Assembly: GCF_900497805.2 (NCBI RefSeq)
Contig: NW_020954557.1
Span: 39,349,803 to 39,413,802, forward strand
DNA length: 64,000 nucleotides
Direction of reading: 5' to 3'
Origin: Vombatus ursinus
Lineage: Eukaryota; Chordata; Mammalia; Diprotodontia; Vombatidae
Each line of letters begins with the position of its first letter. Position 1 is the stretch's first letter. The notes under the pieces were generated by a model. That model did no database searches, was not told the origin of the DNA, and worked only from the letters and a program-made list of their open reading frames with translations. Made by a program: the position numbers and the translations under genes. Shown here one piece after another: positions 1 to 9,672 of the stretch.

Positions 1-234
1 AGGACTTTTCACACTAAATTACTCACATGACCTCACTGTGGGGAAGAGGAGTAGTTAAAGACCACCTATTTGCTCTGTGTACCTCAACTTTCAATTTAGG
101 TACCACTCAAATAGTTCAGTTAATGATGTGCTGTCCTACTAGGAAGAGATACTTGGATAACTCAGAACAAGGCCATGGAACTACTAATTCCTCTGTTATT
201 CTGAAATTGCAACGTTAACCATATTTTACTTAAA

Positions 235-476
235 GGGGTAGCTAGGTGGTACAGTGGATAGAGAGCAGGGCCTGGCATCAGGAGAACTCCTAAGTGCAAA
301 TCTAGCCTCAGACGCTAACTAGTTGTGTGACTCTGAGCAAGACACTTAACCCTGTTTGCCTCAGTTTCCTCATCTGTAAAATGAGCTGCAGAAGGAAATG
401 GCAAACTTTGCCAAGAAAACCCCAAATGGGGTCAGTAAGAGTCAGACACAACTGAAATGACTGACTGACAACAACA
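235..476 (+). mobile_element. tRNA-headed SINE with RTE/BovB-like tail
   Basis: The copy opens with a tRNA-like head (ggtggtacagtggatagag, A-box region), then a B-box-like stretch, 'cacttaaccctgtttgcctc' and 'ctgtaaaatgagctg'. It ends in 'gagtcagacacaactgaaa' and a CAACAAC tail. That tail resembles the 3' end of RTE/BovB LINEs, which known RTE-mobilised SINEs share. Further copies lie near 8.0, 11.7, 20.4, 36.9, 47.3 and 48.4 kb. Confidence 0.9.
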
Positions 477-595
477 CAAAGAAAAATGAGATTTTTCTTA
501 ATCTATCTTCCCCATGTTCACATGAACTCTTCTCCACTTTGGAAAAATATTTGCCTTTCTCTCAGGACCAATTGCCCTGTGTTCAAATGCTGTGA

Positions 596-772
596 CAGGC
601 AGCATGGAATATAAGGTAGAGGGCTGCCCTTTGAGTTGGGAAGACTTGGGTTCAAGATTTGCCTCTGATGTATTTGCCTTATAGTATCCCAGACAGCCTT
701 TTAAGACTGTAAGTATAAGATGCCCATCTGCATTGGTAGAAGTCTCCTCATCCAGAGTTCCTCACACCATTG
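596..772 (+). mobile_element. MAR1/MIR-like CORE-SINE, degraded
   Basis: A tRNA-like head ('gaagacttgggttcaag') is followed by 'tctgcattggtagaag' and 'tcctcatccagagttcc'. The same tail recurs near 6.9, 33.4, 38.8, 41.6 and 60.3 kb. The copy is heavily diverged and lacks a clear poly(A) tail. Confidence 0.65.
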
Positions 773-979
773 TTGTCAAACTCAAATAAAAACAAATCTC
801 TGCTGACTTCAGGGTCTTGTTGACTTAGAAAACCACAAATTAACATTATCTGTGTTGTATTTTTATTTCTTTTGTTAAACATTTCCCAATTACTTTAAAA
901 ACTGGTTTCATACTGGGAGTTCCAGAGATTTTGACACCTCTACCTTTCACCAATAAAATTACAGGCCCCATTAGAAAGA

Positions 980-1151
980 ATATATGTATGTATGTATGTA
1001 TCTATAAATATATGTGTATACACATATATGTAGAGAGAAATAGAATATACATATATAAACATATGTATATGTGCATGTGTATATATGTATATATATGTAT
1101 GTGTGTATATAGTAAGTGTGGGGGGCATATGCATATATACACATACATATG
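980..1151. repeat. (TATG)n/(TA)n microsatellite
   Basis: Interrupted TATG, TATA and TGTG repeats run for about 170 bp. The open frames read through it on both strands (Tyr/Ile/Cys/His-rich) are products of the repeat. Confidence 0.95.
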
Positions 1152-1221
1152 TTTCTTTGCTTTTTTTCCTAAATACATTAAATGTCCAAGCAATTAAAAA
1201 AAAAAAACAAACCCACCACTC

Positions 1222-1528
1222 CATGCAGTTTGCTGAGGATATAAAGGTGTAGTCTCATCTCTTTGAACCATTGTTTGAAAAGAGTTGTTAACAGGGTATC
1301 ATCCTTCAGGGCATCCAGTTCAATTTCCAAAGGAATTTTTTGTGGTTGTAGAATGTCAGGGTCATTTTCACTTACTCATGAGCTCAAGTCATTCTATTCT
1401 GCAGAGAAGTTGCATTCCTTTGCAGCTGTATCAACCAGAAGTGTCTTGATCCCAAGAAATACTGAAGAAAACAGAACTGTGAAACCACCCAGCATGATTT
1501 TTCCCCAGCATACACTAAAACATGGTGT
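1222..1528 (-). pseudogene. Protein-like minus-strand fragment, gene unknown
   Basis: One minus-strand frame reads as a hydrophobic stretch (GGFTVLFSSVFLGIKTLLVD) followed by a charged segment (IPLEIELDALKDDTLLTTLF, then KQWFKEM). Two in-frame stops (at 1394-1396 and 1376-1378) separate the parts. The composition looks like real protein: a possible membrane segment followed by an acidic soluble part. I do not recognise the family. A degraded processed copy of a host gene is the likeliest explanation, and a chance open frame is the alternative. No poly(A) tail is visible at its 3' side. Confidence 0.35.
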
Positions 1529-1744
1529 TCAGAATACTACATAGTATCAAAAAGAGTGAAAACAAAAAGCTAATCACAGACCACCCCCCTCTCCACAGGC
1601 CTAGGAAAGCCCTCTATGCCTGGTCTGTTGTTGTTGTTGTTTTAATCATAAACAGCCCAATTTATATACACATACATATGTGTATATGTCTGCCCCAAGC
1701 CTATCCTACTGTTCTTGCCAAACAGCTGTGCACCTTAAGTTACG

Positions 1745-2560
1745 ATGTATGATGGAGTAAGAAGACTGGAAAGGTAGGAAGGGGCCAGGTTGTGAAGGGC
1801 TTTAAAACCTAATCAGAAGATTTTCTATGTGAGCCTGAAGTAATAGGGAATCACTAAAATTTATTGAGTAGGGAAGTGACATGATCAGGCTTGTGCTTCG
1901 GAAAATCACTTTGGCAACTGAATAGAAGATGTCTTGGAGTGGGAAGAGGTCTGAGATAGGGCAACTTACCAGCAGACTATTGCAAGAATCTAGGTATGAG
2001 GTGATAAGAGCCTGTACCAAGATGGTGGCTATGAGAGGAGAGATGGGATATATGCACAAGATAAATGTGGTAAGGGTAGAAAGGAAAAGATTTGGCAATA
2101 GATTGAATATATGGGATAAAAGTAAATGAGGAACGGAAGATAAGGGAAGAGAAGGGAATCATTTGCATTTCTATAGCACCTACTAAGTGTCAGATACTGT
2201 GCTAAGTACTTTATCTCCTTTGATTTTCACAACAACCCTGCTATTATTGTCCCCATTTTACAGTTGAGGAAATCCTAGGCAAAAAGAGGTTAAATGATGC
2301 TCTGGATCATAGTTAGTATCAGAAGCAAGATTTAAACTCAGGTCTTCCTGATTCCAGGGCCATTACTCTATTCACTGTGCCACCAATGCCTCTAATGCCT
2401 TGGATAACACCAAAGGGCAAGCCTGGGCAACTGGGAGGATGGTAGTACCCTTAAAATCTGGAAGAGGGGAGGGTTTGGGAGGAAAGATAATGAATTCTCT
2501 TTTAGACAAGTTAAGTTTGAGCTGTCATTGGGTTGGGGAAAGATAGTTGATTCTTTTCAA
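1745..2560 (+). mobile_element. Old L2-type LINE 3' region, interrupted by a MIR
   Basis: Phrases such as 'ggccaggttgtgaagggc', 'gtgacatgatcaggcttgtg', 'actattgcaagaatctaggt' and 'gggcaactgggaggatggta' belong to an old dispersed mammalian repeat that continues from L2-like 3' sequence elsewhere in this window (62.1-63.0 kb). It is split by a minus-strand MIR at 2161-2398, so the LINE part is older. The assignment to L2 is from memory. Confidence 0.6.
2161..2398 (-). mobile_element. MIR SINE inside the LINE fragment
   Basis: Read on +, this is the reverse complement of a MIR: 'cacctactaagtgtcagata', 'tgtccccattttacagttga', 'tttaaactcaggtcttcctg' and 'tcactgtgccaccaatgcc'. LINE sequence flanks it on both sides. 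Confidence 0.85.
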
Positions 2561-3767
2561 AATATTAGGGATGTATGCTTAAAGAGACCAAATAGTTATG
2601 CCAGTACTGACTGAGTAAAATATTATTTGGGGCACATGTTCGCTATTGCAATTGCATTTCCAACTCAGATAATCCAAATCATACTACAATATCCTTCCAG
2701 AAGTGGTGTGTTTGACTATTCTTTAGAAACACAGTCATCTATTTAGGCATTTAGTATTATATCCATCCCCTTGATTCATTCATCCCCTCCCTCCTCAAAA
2801 AAAAAAAAAAAGTTCAGATTTGTTGCAGCTGCCATCTCTTCTAATGCACTAGAGTTGCCTAGTTTCTATAAAAGAATGACTTCATCCTACATTTTATCTT
2901 TAGCAAGGGTTAGGCAGGGGAAAAGGCACAAGAATAATCTATACTGTAGAGGCAAGTAATAAACATTCAATACCCCAAATCCATATGCCAGCGTGGCATT
3001 TATAACAAAGATCAAGAGAATTTCCCACCTCCTTTTAGTTCACCAATATGCAATTACCTTCTCAATCTGATATTGAGAATCTGAAGAAAGAGATACTGAG
3101 TTAAAGTCAGAGAATTGTAAAGAATGAAAATCTTGAGAGAAAGAGTTTCTGGGTAATTAATAATCAATTTATTAATTAGACTAGCTAATAAACAATAAAT
3201 TGATGATCATTGTTCTTTTGACAATCAGAGACCCCACCATGGAGATCACTGAATGCTTAAATAAGTTTGGGGAAAGGGGGGTGCCCCTAATAGGTGGAAA
3301 TCAACCCTGACTGGTGAACAATTAATGAGGAGGTGGTCTAAAAGTCTTTAGCTTTTCCTGCTGATAATGTGGCTTGTTCATGAGATTCAGCTGCCTCCAG
3401 AAATCTGGACAAAGGAATCCATCTCTACCCAGACCACTGTGGGTGGTTTTCTCCTTCATGAGCTAGACTACCCTAAACATCAATGGAAGGGTGCAAGGAC
3501 ATGAGCTTCATTAGGGCTGGAACGTACCTAGATTAGATTCTGTTCACACAGTAAACAAAAGTACAATCTCCTCACTGGGTAGGGTCCACCCAAGATCCCG
3601 GAGCATGTACCCTGAGGATTAGGCCAATCTCATCTAGCAGCCTTGTCCTTCAGAAGCTGGCTGAATGACCTACAGTGCTGGTTCCTGAAGGAGAAAATAG
3701 AAAGGAAAAACCTTAGTCCTAATTTTATAATGGTTATTAATATAAAAGAAAAATAATCACTTCTCTC
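2561..3767. other. Unassigned sequence, including a repeat-like block at 3100-3740
   Basis: Holds an A14 run near 2797 and a hairpin with perfect 11 bp arms ATCAATTTATT/AATAAATTGAT (3163-3173 and 3194-3204). The 3100-3740 part has the feel of a dispersed element (moderate GC, AT-rich flanks), but I could not assign a family or define its ends. No gene is supported. Confidence 0.35.
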
Positions 3768-3888
3768 AGAACTAGGGCTCAGATCCTGGCTCTGTCACTT
3801 TGTCCTTGTCTCTGGGACTCAAGTTCCCTTTTGTGTAAAATGAGCCAATTGGACTAGATGGCCCCTTCTCACTCTAAGGAATTAAGGA
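3768..3888 (+). mobile_element. MIR/MAR1-type SINE fragment
   Basis: Contains 'tgtgtaaaatgagccaattg', 'gactagatggccccttctca' and 'ctctaaggaatt', the 3' half of the old SINE type that ends in a 'gactagatgacctctaaggt'-like stretch. The 5' head is mostly lost. Confidence 0.75.
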
Positions 3889-3938
3889 CAACAAAAATAC
3901 CTAAAACCCACCAGAAGCTATAATTCATAAAACACAAA

Positions 3939-4085
3939 GGGGCAGCAGAAATAACACAGTGGATAAAGCACCAGCCCTAGAGTCTGGAAGACCTGAGTTC
4001 ACATGCGGCCTCAGACACTTACTAGCTGCGTGGCCCTGGGTAAGTCACTTAACCCCAATTGTCTCCTCCCCCTCCAAAAAATCAC
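3939..4085 (+). mobile_element. Short tRNA-SINE (WSINE-like)
   Basis: 'ggggcagcag...acagtggataaagcaccagc' is followed by 'cctgagttcacatgcggcct', 'agtcacttaaccccaattg' and then a C/A-rich tail. This short type ends just after the aaccccaattg motif and lacks the RTE-like tail. Two other copies lie on the minus strand at 50.6 and 61.8 kb. Similar flanking words (acacaaag and cacacaag) may be a worn target duplication. Confidence 0.85.
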
Positions 4086-4199
4086 ACAAGATGCCAGCAA
4101 GAAGCATAGTAATCAGAGCTATCATAGAGTGTTACTTCTCATGAAAAAAAGCATGAAACAAGAAAAGTCACTAAACTCATCACACACTCGGAGATCTTG

Positions 4200-4600
4200 C
4201 TAATGGGCATATACCCCCCAAAAGATTAAAGCCTCCCCAAATCTTATGTATTTGATGAAACATTAATTGTAGCACTTTTGTGGCACCAAAAAACTAGAAA
4301 CAAAGCAGGTGCCCATTGATCAGGGAATGGCTGAACAAATTGCAGTGAAGGAATGTGTTGGAATATTTTTTTGCATGATAACTGATAAATTAATAGAAAA
4401 GAATTGAGGAAGCAACACATTCCTCATTTTGATAGAGAGGGGAGTGACCATGAGTGCAAAATGTTGCATACACTGTCAGATGCAGCCATTGTGTCAGTTG
4501 GTTTTATTTGACTATTTTCTTGTTGCAAGGAAATGATTGAGGCAAAAACAAAATGTGATAAAATGCTTTTTTCTTAAGAAAAAATAAGAAAAGAAAAAAA
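4200..4600 (+). mobile_element. L1 3' fragment (end of ORF2 plus 3' UTR)
   Basis: 'gggcatataccccc' starts a stretch whose + frames read APKN, then KQSRCP and EWLNKL, matching the C-terminal part of mammalian L1 ORF2 (KNWKQSRCPS...EWLNKLW). The following 'agtgcaaaatgttgcatac' and 'gttggttttatttgactatt' belong to a 3' UTR type also seen at 12.6 and 59.4 kb. It is 5'-truncated and broken by stops and frame changes. Confidence 0.8.
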
Positions 4601-5842
4601 CCATTAGATTCTTGAGCTAATATCCCTTCTGTAGTCAACGATGAATAATTTTCCCATAGTTGTCAAAAAACAAATAGACTGTTCTTGGAAATGTTTCAGA
4701 AGCCAAGTCATGTTTAAGTAGCCAGACGCCCTATTTCACTCTATTACATACAGATACAAAACCAATTCTGACTTCAATTTATAATACTCATCAACACTAT
4801 TCAATTGTTCTTTGCCCCACAATAAATTCCTAAACAATCGCTTCCCCAGAATGAGTATCTCTAAGATAGAAATAGTGGACTTCCAGGTCAGAGTGGAATG
4901 TTATAAGGCACTTTTGAAACACTATACTTCATAACAGGAAAGGACTTTTGTGTCCCCCAATTTCTCTTCTTGAGCCTAGTCAATTAGCAAAGATTTATCC
5001 ATTTCCTGTGAAACTCATTGCAGTCACTGTGATGAACATATCATTAACATTTCTGAAAATAGCTTCTAAACGGCAGCCAAATTCCACTTAATCTTAATCA
5101 CTATACCCACCCTCCCGTAACTTCATCAAATCGTTTTCACCTAAATGAACAATTAACACTGCAGGATGACCCAATCACTGCTTCACTAAGCAAAGTAAAG
5201 GTAGCCATCAATTTGGGTGTGTAAACTGAACCCCACACCCTATTAACTATTCTTGATGTGTGTCAAAAACCTAGCAGTGACCCTTGCCTTGCGCTCATCA
5301 TTCACTTTTGAGAGTGTAAAGCAATGGTCTGACCACTAGTCTTCAGATGGAAACAGTGTCATGAATGTACTTTAGGAAACAGAAATTTTGGCTAGTCGAT
5401 GGCATAAATAAATGCACTATATTTCCAAACTTTTTTTAAAAAAAAGTTGCTATACTAAGAACCAAATCTATTGCAGCTATGTCAAATAGAGTCTCACTTA
5501 AGGAAAAAAAAAATAATGGGTCCCATCAACCCATTAAATAATGTTGCATCATCCCAGAAGTCTAGGTCACGGAATATATTGAGGAATTCAGATTCCTTGC
5601 ATTCTAAAAAATTAAAAACAACAACAAAAAATGGTCCAGTTATATAGTCCCAAAAGTTGGTTAAGAAATGCAATCCTATTGCTCCCTCAAAAAAAAAACT
5701 ATCAAAGGAGAATAAATAATAAATATAACTAAATAGAATATTAAACTTTTAAAATGTGGCATATTTTTATATGTTTATACCATTTTTCTGGTTGATTCGC
5801 ATACTGTGTGTGGTATTATCCTTAAAGGCCAAGAACCTCCTA
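4601..5842. other. Unassigned non-coding sequence
   Basis: AT-rich with A-runs near 5445, 5500 and 5690. I see no gene, RNA or recognisable repeat. The part around 5060-5300 is less simple in composition but not identified. Confidence 0.5.
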
Positions 5843-6010
5843 GAAAGGCAACATGGCAAAGAAGATGGAATATTAGCTTTGGAGTCAAGAAGACTTGGGT
5901 TTGAATCCCAACTGCAACACTTATTCATGTTACCTCGGGCAAATCATTCAGTGTCTCTAAGCCTCAGTCTTCTTATCTTTAAAATAGGTACTATCTACCT
6001 CACTGGTACA
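5843..6010 (+). mobile_element. MIR SINE
   Basis: A tRNA-like head 'aggcaacatggcaaagaag', 'gactt gggtttgaatccc' B-box region, 'tacctcgggcaaatcatt' and 'taagcctcagtcttcttatc' give a near complete but diverged MIR-type SINE. Confidence 0.8.
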
Positions 6011-6059
6011 TCTGTGGTACCCACTTCACTGAGCTGCTGTCACGTTCCAAAGAATGCAT

Positions 6060-6235
6060 GTGTTTGTATATAAAAACATTTACACATATATACATACATG
6101 TTATATATGTGTATACAAATACACACATTTCATTTTTAGAATTGTTATTTATAAATTATATATTATTTATAAATGTGTTTATATTTTATTTATATGTAAA
6201 TGTATTTATATATACACATACATATTTTTTAGCCC
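6060..6235. repeat. AT-rich simple repeat (TATACA/TTTATA)
   Basis: Interrupted TATACA, CATATA and TTTATAAAT repeats directly follow the MIR. Open frames through it are repeat artefacts. Confidence 0.85.
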
Positions 6236-6845
6236 ATCGTAAACTTTCAAATGCTACAAAAATGCCAGTAGTTACTACTATTATTTGCAGTAGTATTTAG
6301 AATGCTTTGGGTCCTCAGTGGTGGTAGTGGTATAGAAATATACTACGTGGGTGTGGGGAAGAAGGGGTCATTGCCAAAATAAATCTGGAATTTTGACTAA
6401 TGCTCAGAAGAGGCAAAAGTACCTGAGTAACCCTTCTAAATGGTCCTGGGTTCTTAGTAGAACAGTGGGAAACTGCTTACCATGATAACACCTTTCGACT
6501 ATTGGTTTTCACAACATGAGGGCACCAAAAGCTTCCAGAAGAGCAGAACTTAATGGGCTAATTATTTTTGATGCTCTCCAGAGAGCTGTAAGTTTTGACA
6601 AGTCACACTCTGTTTCTTACTAGGAATTTTTTTTTTTTAAATAGCGCTGTGGGTTAGATAGCTGTTGTTTTGCATTCCTGATTGGCTCTTACTTCCCCTA
6701 GCGGAAAGAGAGGGGAGGTTTTCCTCCCAGTAGGCAGAGCTAGTAATGAGGTAGACATGTGGTCTCTTTCCTACATCCTTGCGAATATGTGGTCAGGGTT
6801 GGATTCTGCACTCAGAAGTAGAACCATGAAGATAAAGCATTTCAG
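6236..6845. other. Unassigned non-coding sequence
   Basis: No gene or known repeat recognised. A T-run lies at 6629-6638. Confidence 0.5.
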
Positions 6846-7032
6846 AATGGATACAGGGTAAGACTTGGAGTCCAGAAGACCTGTGGTCAAGTCCTTTCTC
6901 ATACACATACAGTCTCAGTGACCACGGGGGAAATCACGTCACCTTTTGGTCAGTGCCCCAGACAATTGTAGGGCTTTCTGCATTGGTAAATAGGCATTCC
7001 CTATCAACATGATAAAATCACAGGTCTAATCT
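6846..7032 (+). mobile_element. MAR1-like CORE-SINE
   Basis: 'gacttggagtccagaagacc' head, then 'tttctgcattggtaaatagg', 'cattccctatcaacatg' and 'ataaaatcacaggtctaat'. Same tail family as at 0.6, 33.4, 41.6 and 60.3 kb. Confidence 0.75.
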
Positions 7033-7190
7033 CAAAACAAATAGATAATGTAGAGTCTGGTCCCAGAAAAAGAATGAATGCTCCTGACATAGGACCCAAG
7101 ATCAACCCCAGCTGATTAGGATCTCAGTTCTGATATAGGTCATAGAATCATACCACTAAGACTGGGAAGGCTCTCCGAAGCCATCTGTCA

Positions 7191-7343
7191 GTCAATCATT
7201 CAATCAACATTTATTAACCAATCAATAAATAAACATGTATTAAGCATCTACCATGTTCTAGGCACTGTGCTAAGCAAGGGGGGATACAAAAAAAAGACAA
7301 AACAGTCCCTGCCCTCGAGGAGCTCACAATCTAGTACAATTTT
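7191..7343 (+). mobile_element. L2 LINE 3' fragment
   Basis: 'caacatttattaaccaatc', 'aagcatctaccatgttctag', 'gcactgtgctaagcaagg' and 'ctgccctcgaggagctcaca' are the typical L2-associated 'atttattaagcacctactatg' block. Confidence 0.8.
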
Positions 7344-7396
7344 TTCATTTTACAGACTGAGTAGAGTTTGAAGTCTGGAGAGGCTAAATTACTTTT

Positions 7397-7487
7397 TGAG
7401 ATCAGAAATTATTTCATGTATTTGTATCCCCAGCCCCTAGCATAGAACCTGGCACTATCAAGTGCCAGGACGTCTGTTGATTCATTG
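7397..7487 (+). mobile_element. L2 LINE 3' end
   Basis: 'tgtatccccagcccctagca' and 'tagaacctggcactatc', ending in a degenerate TTGATTCATTG, match the terminal part of L2. Confidence 0.75.
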
Positions 7488-7714
7488 TCCAAAGCCACAG
7501 AGAGAGTAAGAGCTAGTGCTGGTACCTAAACACAGGTCCTCTGATTTCAGAGTCAGTGGGTTCCACTGTACCACACAAATCAGGTGAGCAGTAGACAATT
7601 TGGGGCAAGGTTGTAGAGAGCATCTATGTATGTCCATCCATAATATATGATGTTGCGTAACATCATCATCAAAACAGTACATCAGACAAAAATGGAATCT
7701 GTGTTTAATTTAAA

Positions 7715-7785
7715 TTCAACTATTCAACAGATACATATAAAATGACTATTGTATGTCAAGCACTGTGCATGTAAGTTGCAACCAA
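7715..7785 (+). mobile_element. L2 fragment
   Basis: 'ttgtatgtcaagcactgtgc' matches the L2 'ctatgtgccaggcactgtg' block; only about 70 bp are recognisable. Confidence 0.5.
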
Positions 7786-7809
7786 TGTATACCAAAGTAT
7801 AGAATCAAA

Positions 7810-7958
7810 CATCTAGAAAAGGAATTGGCCTTGGAGGACATCTGTCTAGTCAAACCCCCTCATTTCACAGCCAAGGAAGCTGATTTCTAGAGAGGTGATA
7901 TTACTAGTCCAAGATTATACAAGTAGGAAATAGTAGAGGCAGCATATGAACCCAGGCT
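7810..7958 (-). mobile_element. MIR/MAR1-type SINE (minus)
   Basis: 'ggccttggaggacatctgtc', 'cccctcatttcacagccaag' and 'gcagcatatgaacccaggct' form the reverse complement of the old SINE type. It is cut at its right end by the next SINE. Confidence 0.75.
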
Positions 7959-7959
7959 G

Positions 7960-8211
7960 TTATTGTTGTTGTTGGGTTATTTTCAGTCATGTCTGACTCT
8001 TCATGACCACATTTTGGGTTTTCTTGGCAAAGATACTGGAGTGGTTTGCCATTTTCCTCTCCAGCTTATTTTACAGATGAGGAAACTGAGGCAAAGAGGT
8101 CTACGTGACTTGCCCAGGGTCACACAGCTAGTAAGTGTTTGAGGCCAGATTTGTACTCAGGTCTTCCTAACTCAAGACCCAGAGCTTTATCTACTGCACC
8201 ACTTAGCTGCC
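7960..8211 (-). mobile_element. tRNA-headed SINE with RTE-like tail (minus)
   Basis: Read on +: TTGTTGTTG, 'cagtcatgtctgactcttca', 'ttgggttttcttggcaaaga', 'agggtcacacagctagtaag' and a reversed head 'ctactgcaccacttagctgc'. Full length. Confidence 0.92.
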
Positions 8212-8217
8212 ATCATC

Positions 8218-8290
8218 AGGTCCCTAATCTCAAAGGGTTTATAATCTAGTCAAGAAGAGAAGACACAAGTTATGAAAAACCTAGAGAACT
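8218..8290 (+). mobile_element. L2 fragment
   Basis: 'ctcaaagggtttataatcta' and the following 'gaagagaagacacaagttat' match the L2 'aaggagcttacaatctagt' block. Confidence 0.55.
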
Positions 8291-8399
8291 TCAGTTCTTC
8301 AAGGAGCTATGATTTCTTCATTGTAGGATCTCCATTGATTCAGATCCCAACCAAGCCATTCTCTCCTCATGATTTCTTGTGACTGAAAAAATTTCATCA

Positions 8400-8622
8400 C
8401 TCACTCCATGGCCTGGAGTCAGGACCAGCCTCACACACAATAGCTGTGTGACACTGGGCAAGTCAATTAACCTCTCTACCTCAGTTTCCTCAACCACAAA
8501 ATGGGGACAATAATAATAGAACCTCCCTCCCAGGGTTGTTGTGAGGATCAAATGAGATATTTGTAAACTGCTTAGTACAGTGCCTGGCACTTAGTAGGTG
8601 CTCAATAAATATTTGTTCTCTT
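8400..8622 (+). mobile_element. MIR SINE, nearly full length
   Basis: 'gcctggagtcaggaccagcc', 'gtgacactgggcaagtcaat', 'gttgttgtgaggatcaaatg' and 'gtaggtgctcaataaatatt' run in the right order from head through CORE to the LINE-like 3' end. Confidence 0.9.
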
Positions 8623-8639
8623 CTCCATCCTACCCCAAC

Positions 8640-8862
8640 TCCCATAGCCAACATGCTGGTAGTGAGACTCTCCAAACTTAGCTAGGCTGGGTCCTTGGAC
8701 AAACACACATTGACCACCACTGGGATATACTCCAAACCTTTTCCAGTTTGGGAGTACCTAGCAGAATTCGTATTCAACCAGCATGACTTTCAAAACTTCA
8801 GGTTCTCCTCCTTTCCATGATGAGGCATCTGAAGACTTTTGTGGAGGTAAGGAAACAATATC
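8640..8862 (+). repeat. Copy 1 of an unidentified dispersed repeat
   Basis: 'actctccaaacttagctagg' and 'tccttggacaaac', then 'cttcaggttctcctcctttc' and 'gatgaggcatctgaagactt', share order and wording with 14535-14690. The family is not recognised. Confidence 0.5.
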
Positions 8863-9237
8863 ATTTATAAGACTGTACATGTCCAAAAGTGGATCTGAAG
8901 CAATCAAGACTTTAGGAGGAAAGGCAGAGAATGTGGGATGAGTTTAAGGAGTTAGGTAGGTAGTGTAGTAAGGAGACTCTGCCTTTGATTGTGAGGTAGA
9001 ATTTTGGATTGAAAACAACATTTATTTGAGCTGGAGACAGGAGTGTGAACAAGGGTGTAGAGATGAAAAGGATTTGGGATATATAATATTAAGGTAGAAA
9101 TGGGCTTCCAAAGATGAAAAATCCAGATAATAAAGAGATCACTTATTAAGTGGATAGATACACATTTAATCTGATTGAGGGGAAAGGAAATTTAAATTTC
9201 TCTATTAGAAAAAAAAACTCATGATAATCATAAGATT
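8863..9237. other. Unassigned, possibly worn L2-type DNA
   Basis: Purine-rich wording ('gagctggagacaggagtgtg', 'gaacaagggtgtagagatg') resembles old LINE 3' UTR, but I cannot assign it. No gene seen. Confidence 0.35.
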
Positions 9238-9672
9238 TGAGATCACTGATCCAACCATCTTATTTTACAGTTTTACAGATAAAGAAACTGAAGGGAAAAA
9301 GAATATTTATCAATCACCTACTATCGTGCCAGGCAGGCACCATGTCAAGTGCTTTATAAATAATTTAATTCTCACTACAATCCTATGAAGTAGGTTCTAT
9401 TATTATCCCCACTTTATAGTTGAGGAAACTGAGGCAGGCAAAGGTTAAGTGACTTGCCCAGAGTCACACAGCTAGTAAATGTCTAAGGCCACATTTGAAC
9501 TCAGGTCTCCCCACCTCCAGGGCCAGCACTCTGTTCATTTTACCACTTACCTAGCTGTGTTGAAGAACAGAAAGATTAAATGATTTGTCCTTGGTCCCTG
9601 AGACAGAAAGTAATAGAGTCAAGAACTAAATCTAGGTTCTCAGACTCCAAATCCAGTGACCTTCTACTAACA
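9238..9672 (-). mobile_element. Old SINE (minus) interrupted by a MIR
   Basis: The left piece (9238-9294, 'cagataaagaaactgaag') resumes at 9573-9672 ('gaacagaaagattaaatgat', 'ctaggttctcagactccaaa'). The sequence between is a complete minus-strand MIR, so the outer SINE is older. Confidence 0.75.
9295..9572 (-). mobile_element. MIR SINE nested in the older SINE
   Basis: 'atcacctactatcgtgccag', 'atccccactttatagttgag', 'agagtcacacagctagtaaa' and 'ccaccaccta'-like reversed head near 9550-9565 are present in order. Confidence 0.85.

Larger units (their letters stand above)
7138..7575 (-). mobile_element. Old SINE (minus) split by two L2 tails
   Basis: SINE pieces at 7138-7190 ('actgggaaggctctccgaag'), 7344-7396 ('tcattttacagactgag') and 7488-7575 ('cacaggtcctctgatttcag') form one minus-strand element. 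They are separated by L2 material at 7191-7343 and 7397-7487. The order of pieces is right for one SINE copy interrupted twice. Confidence 0.65.
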
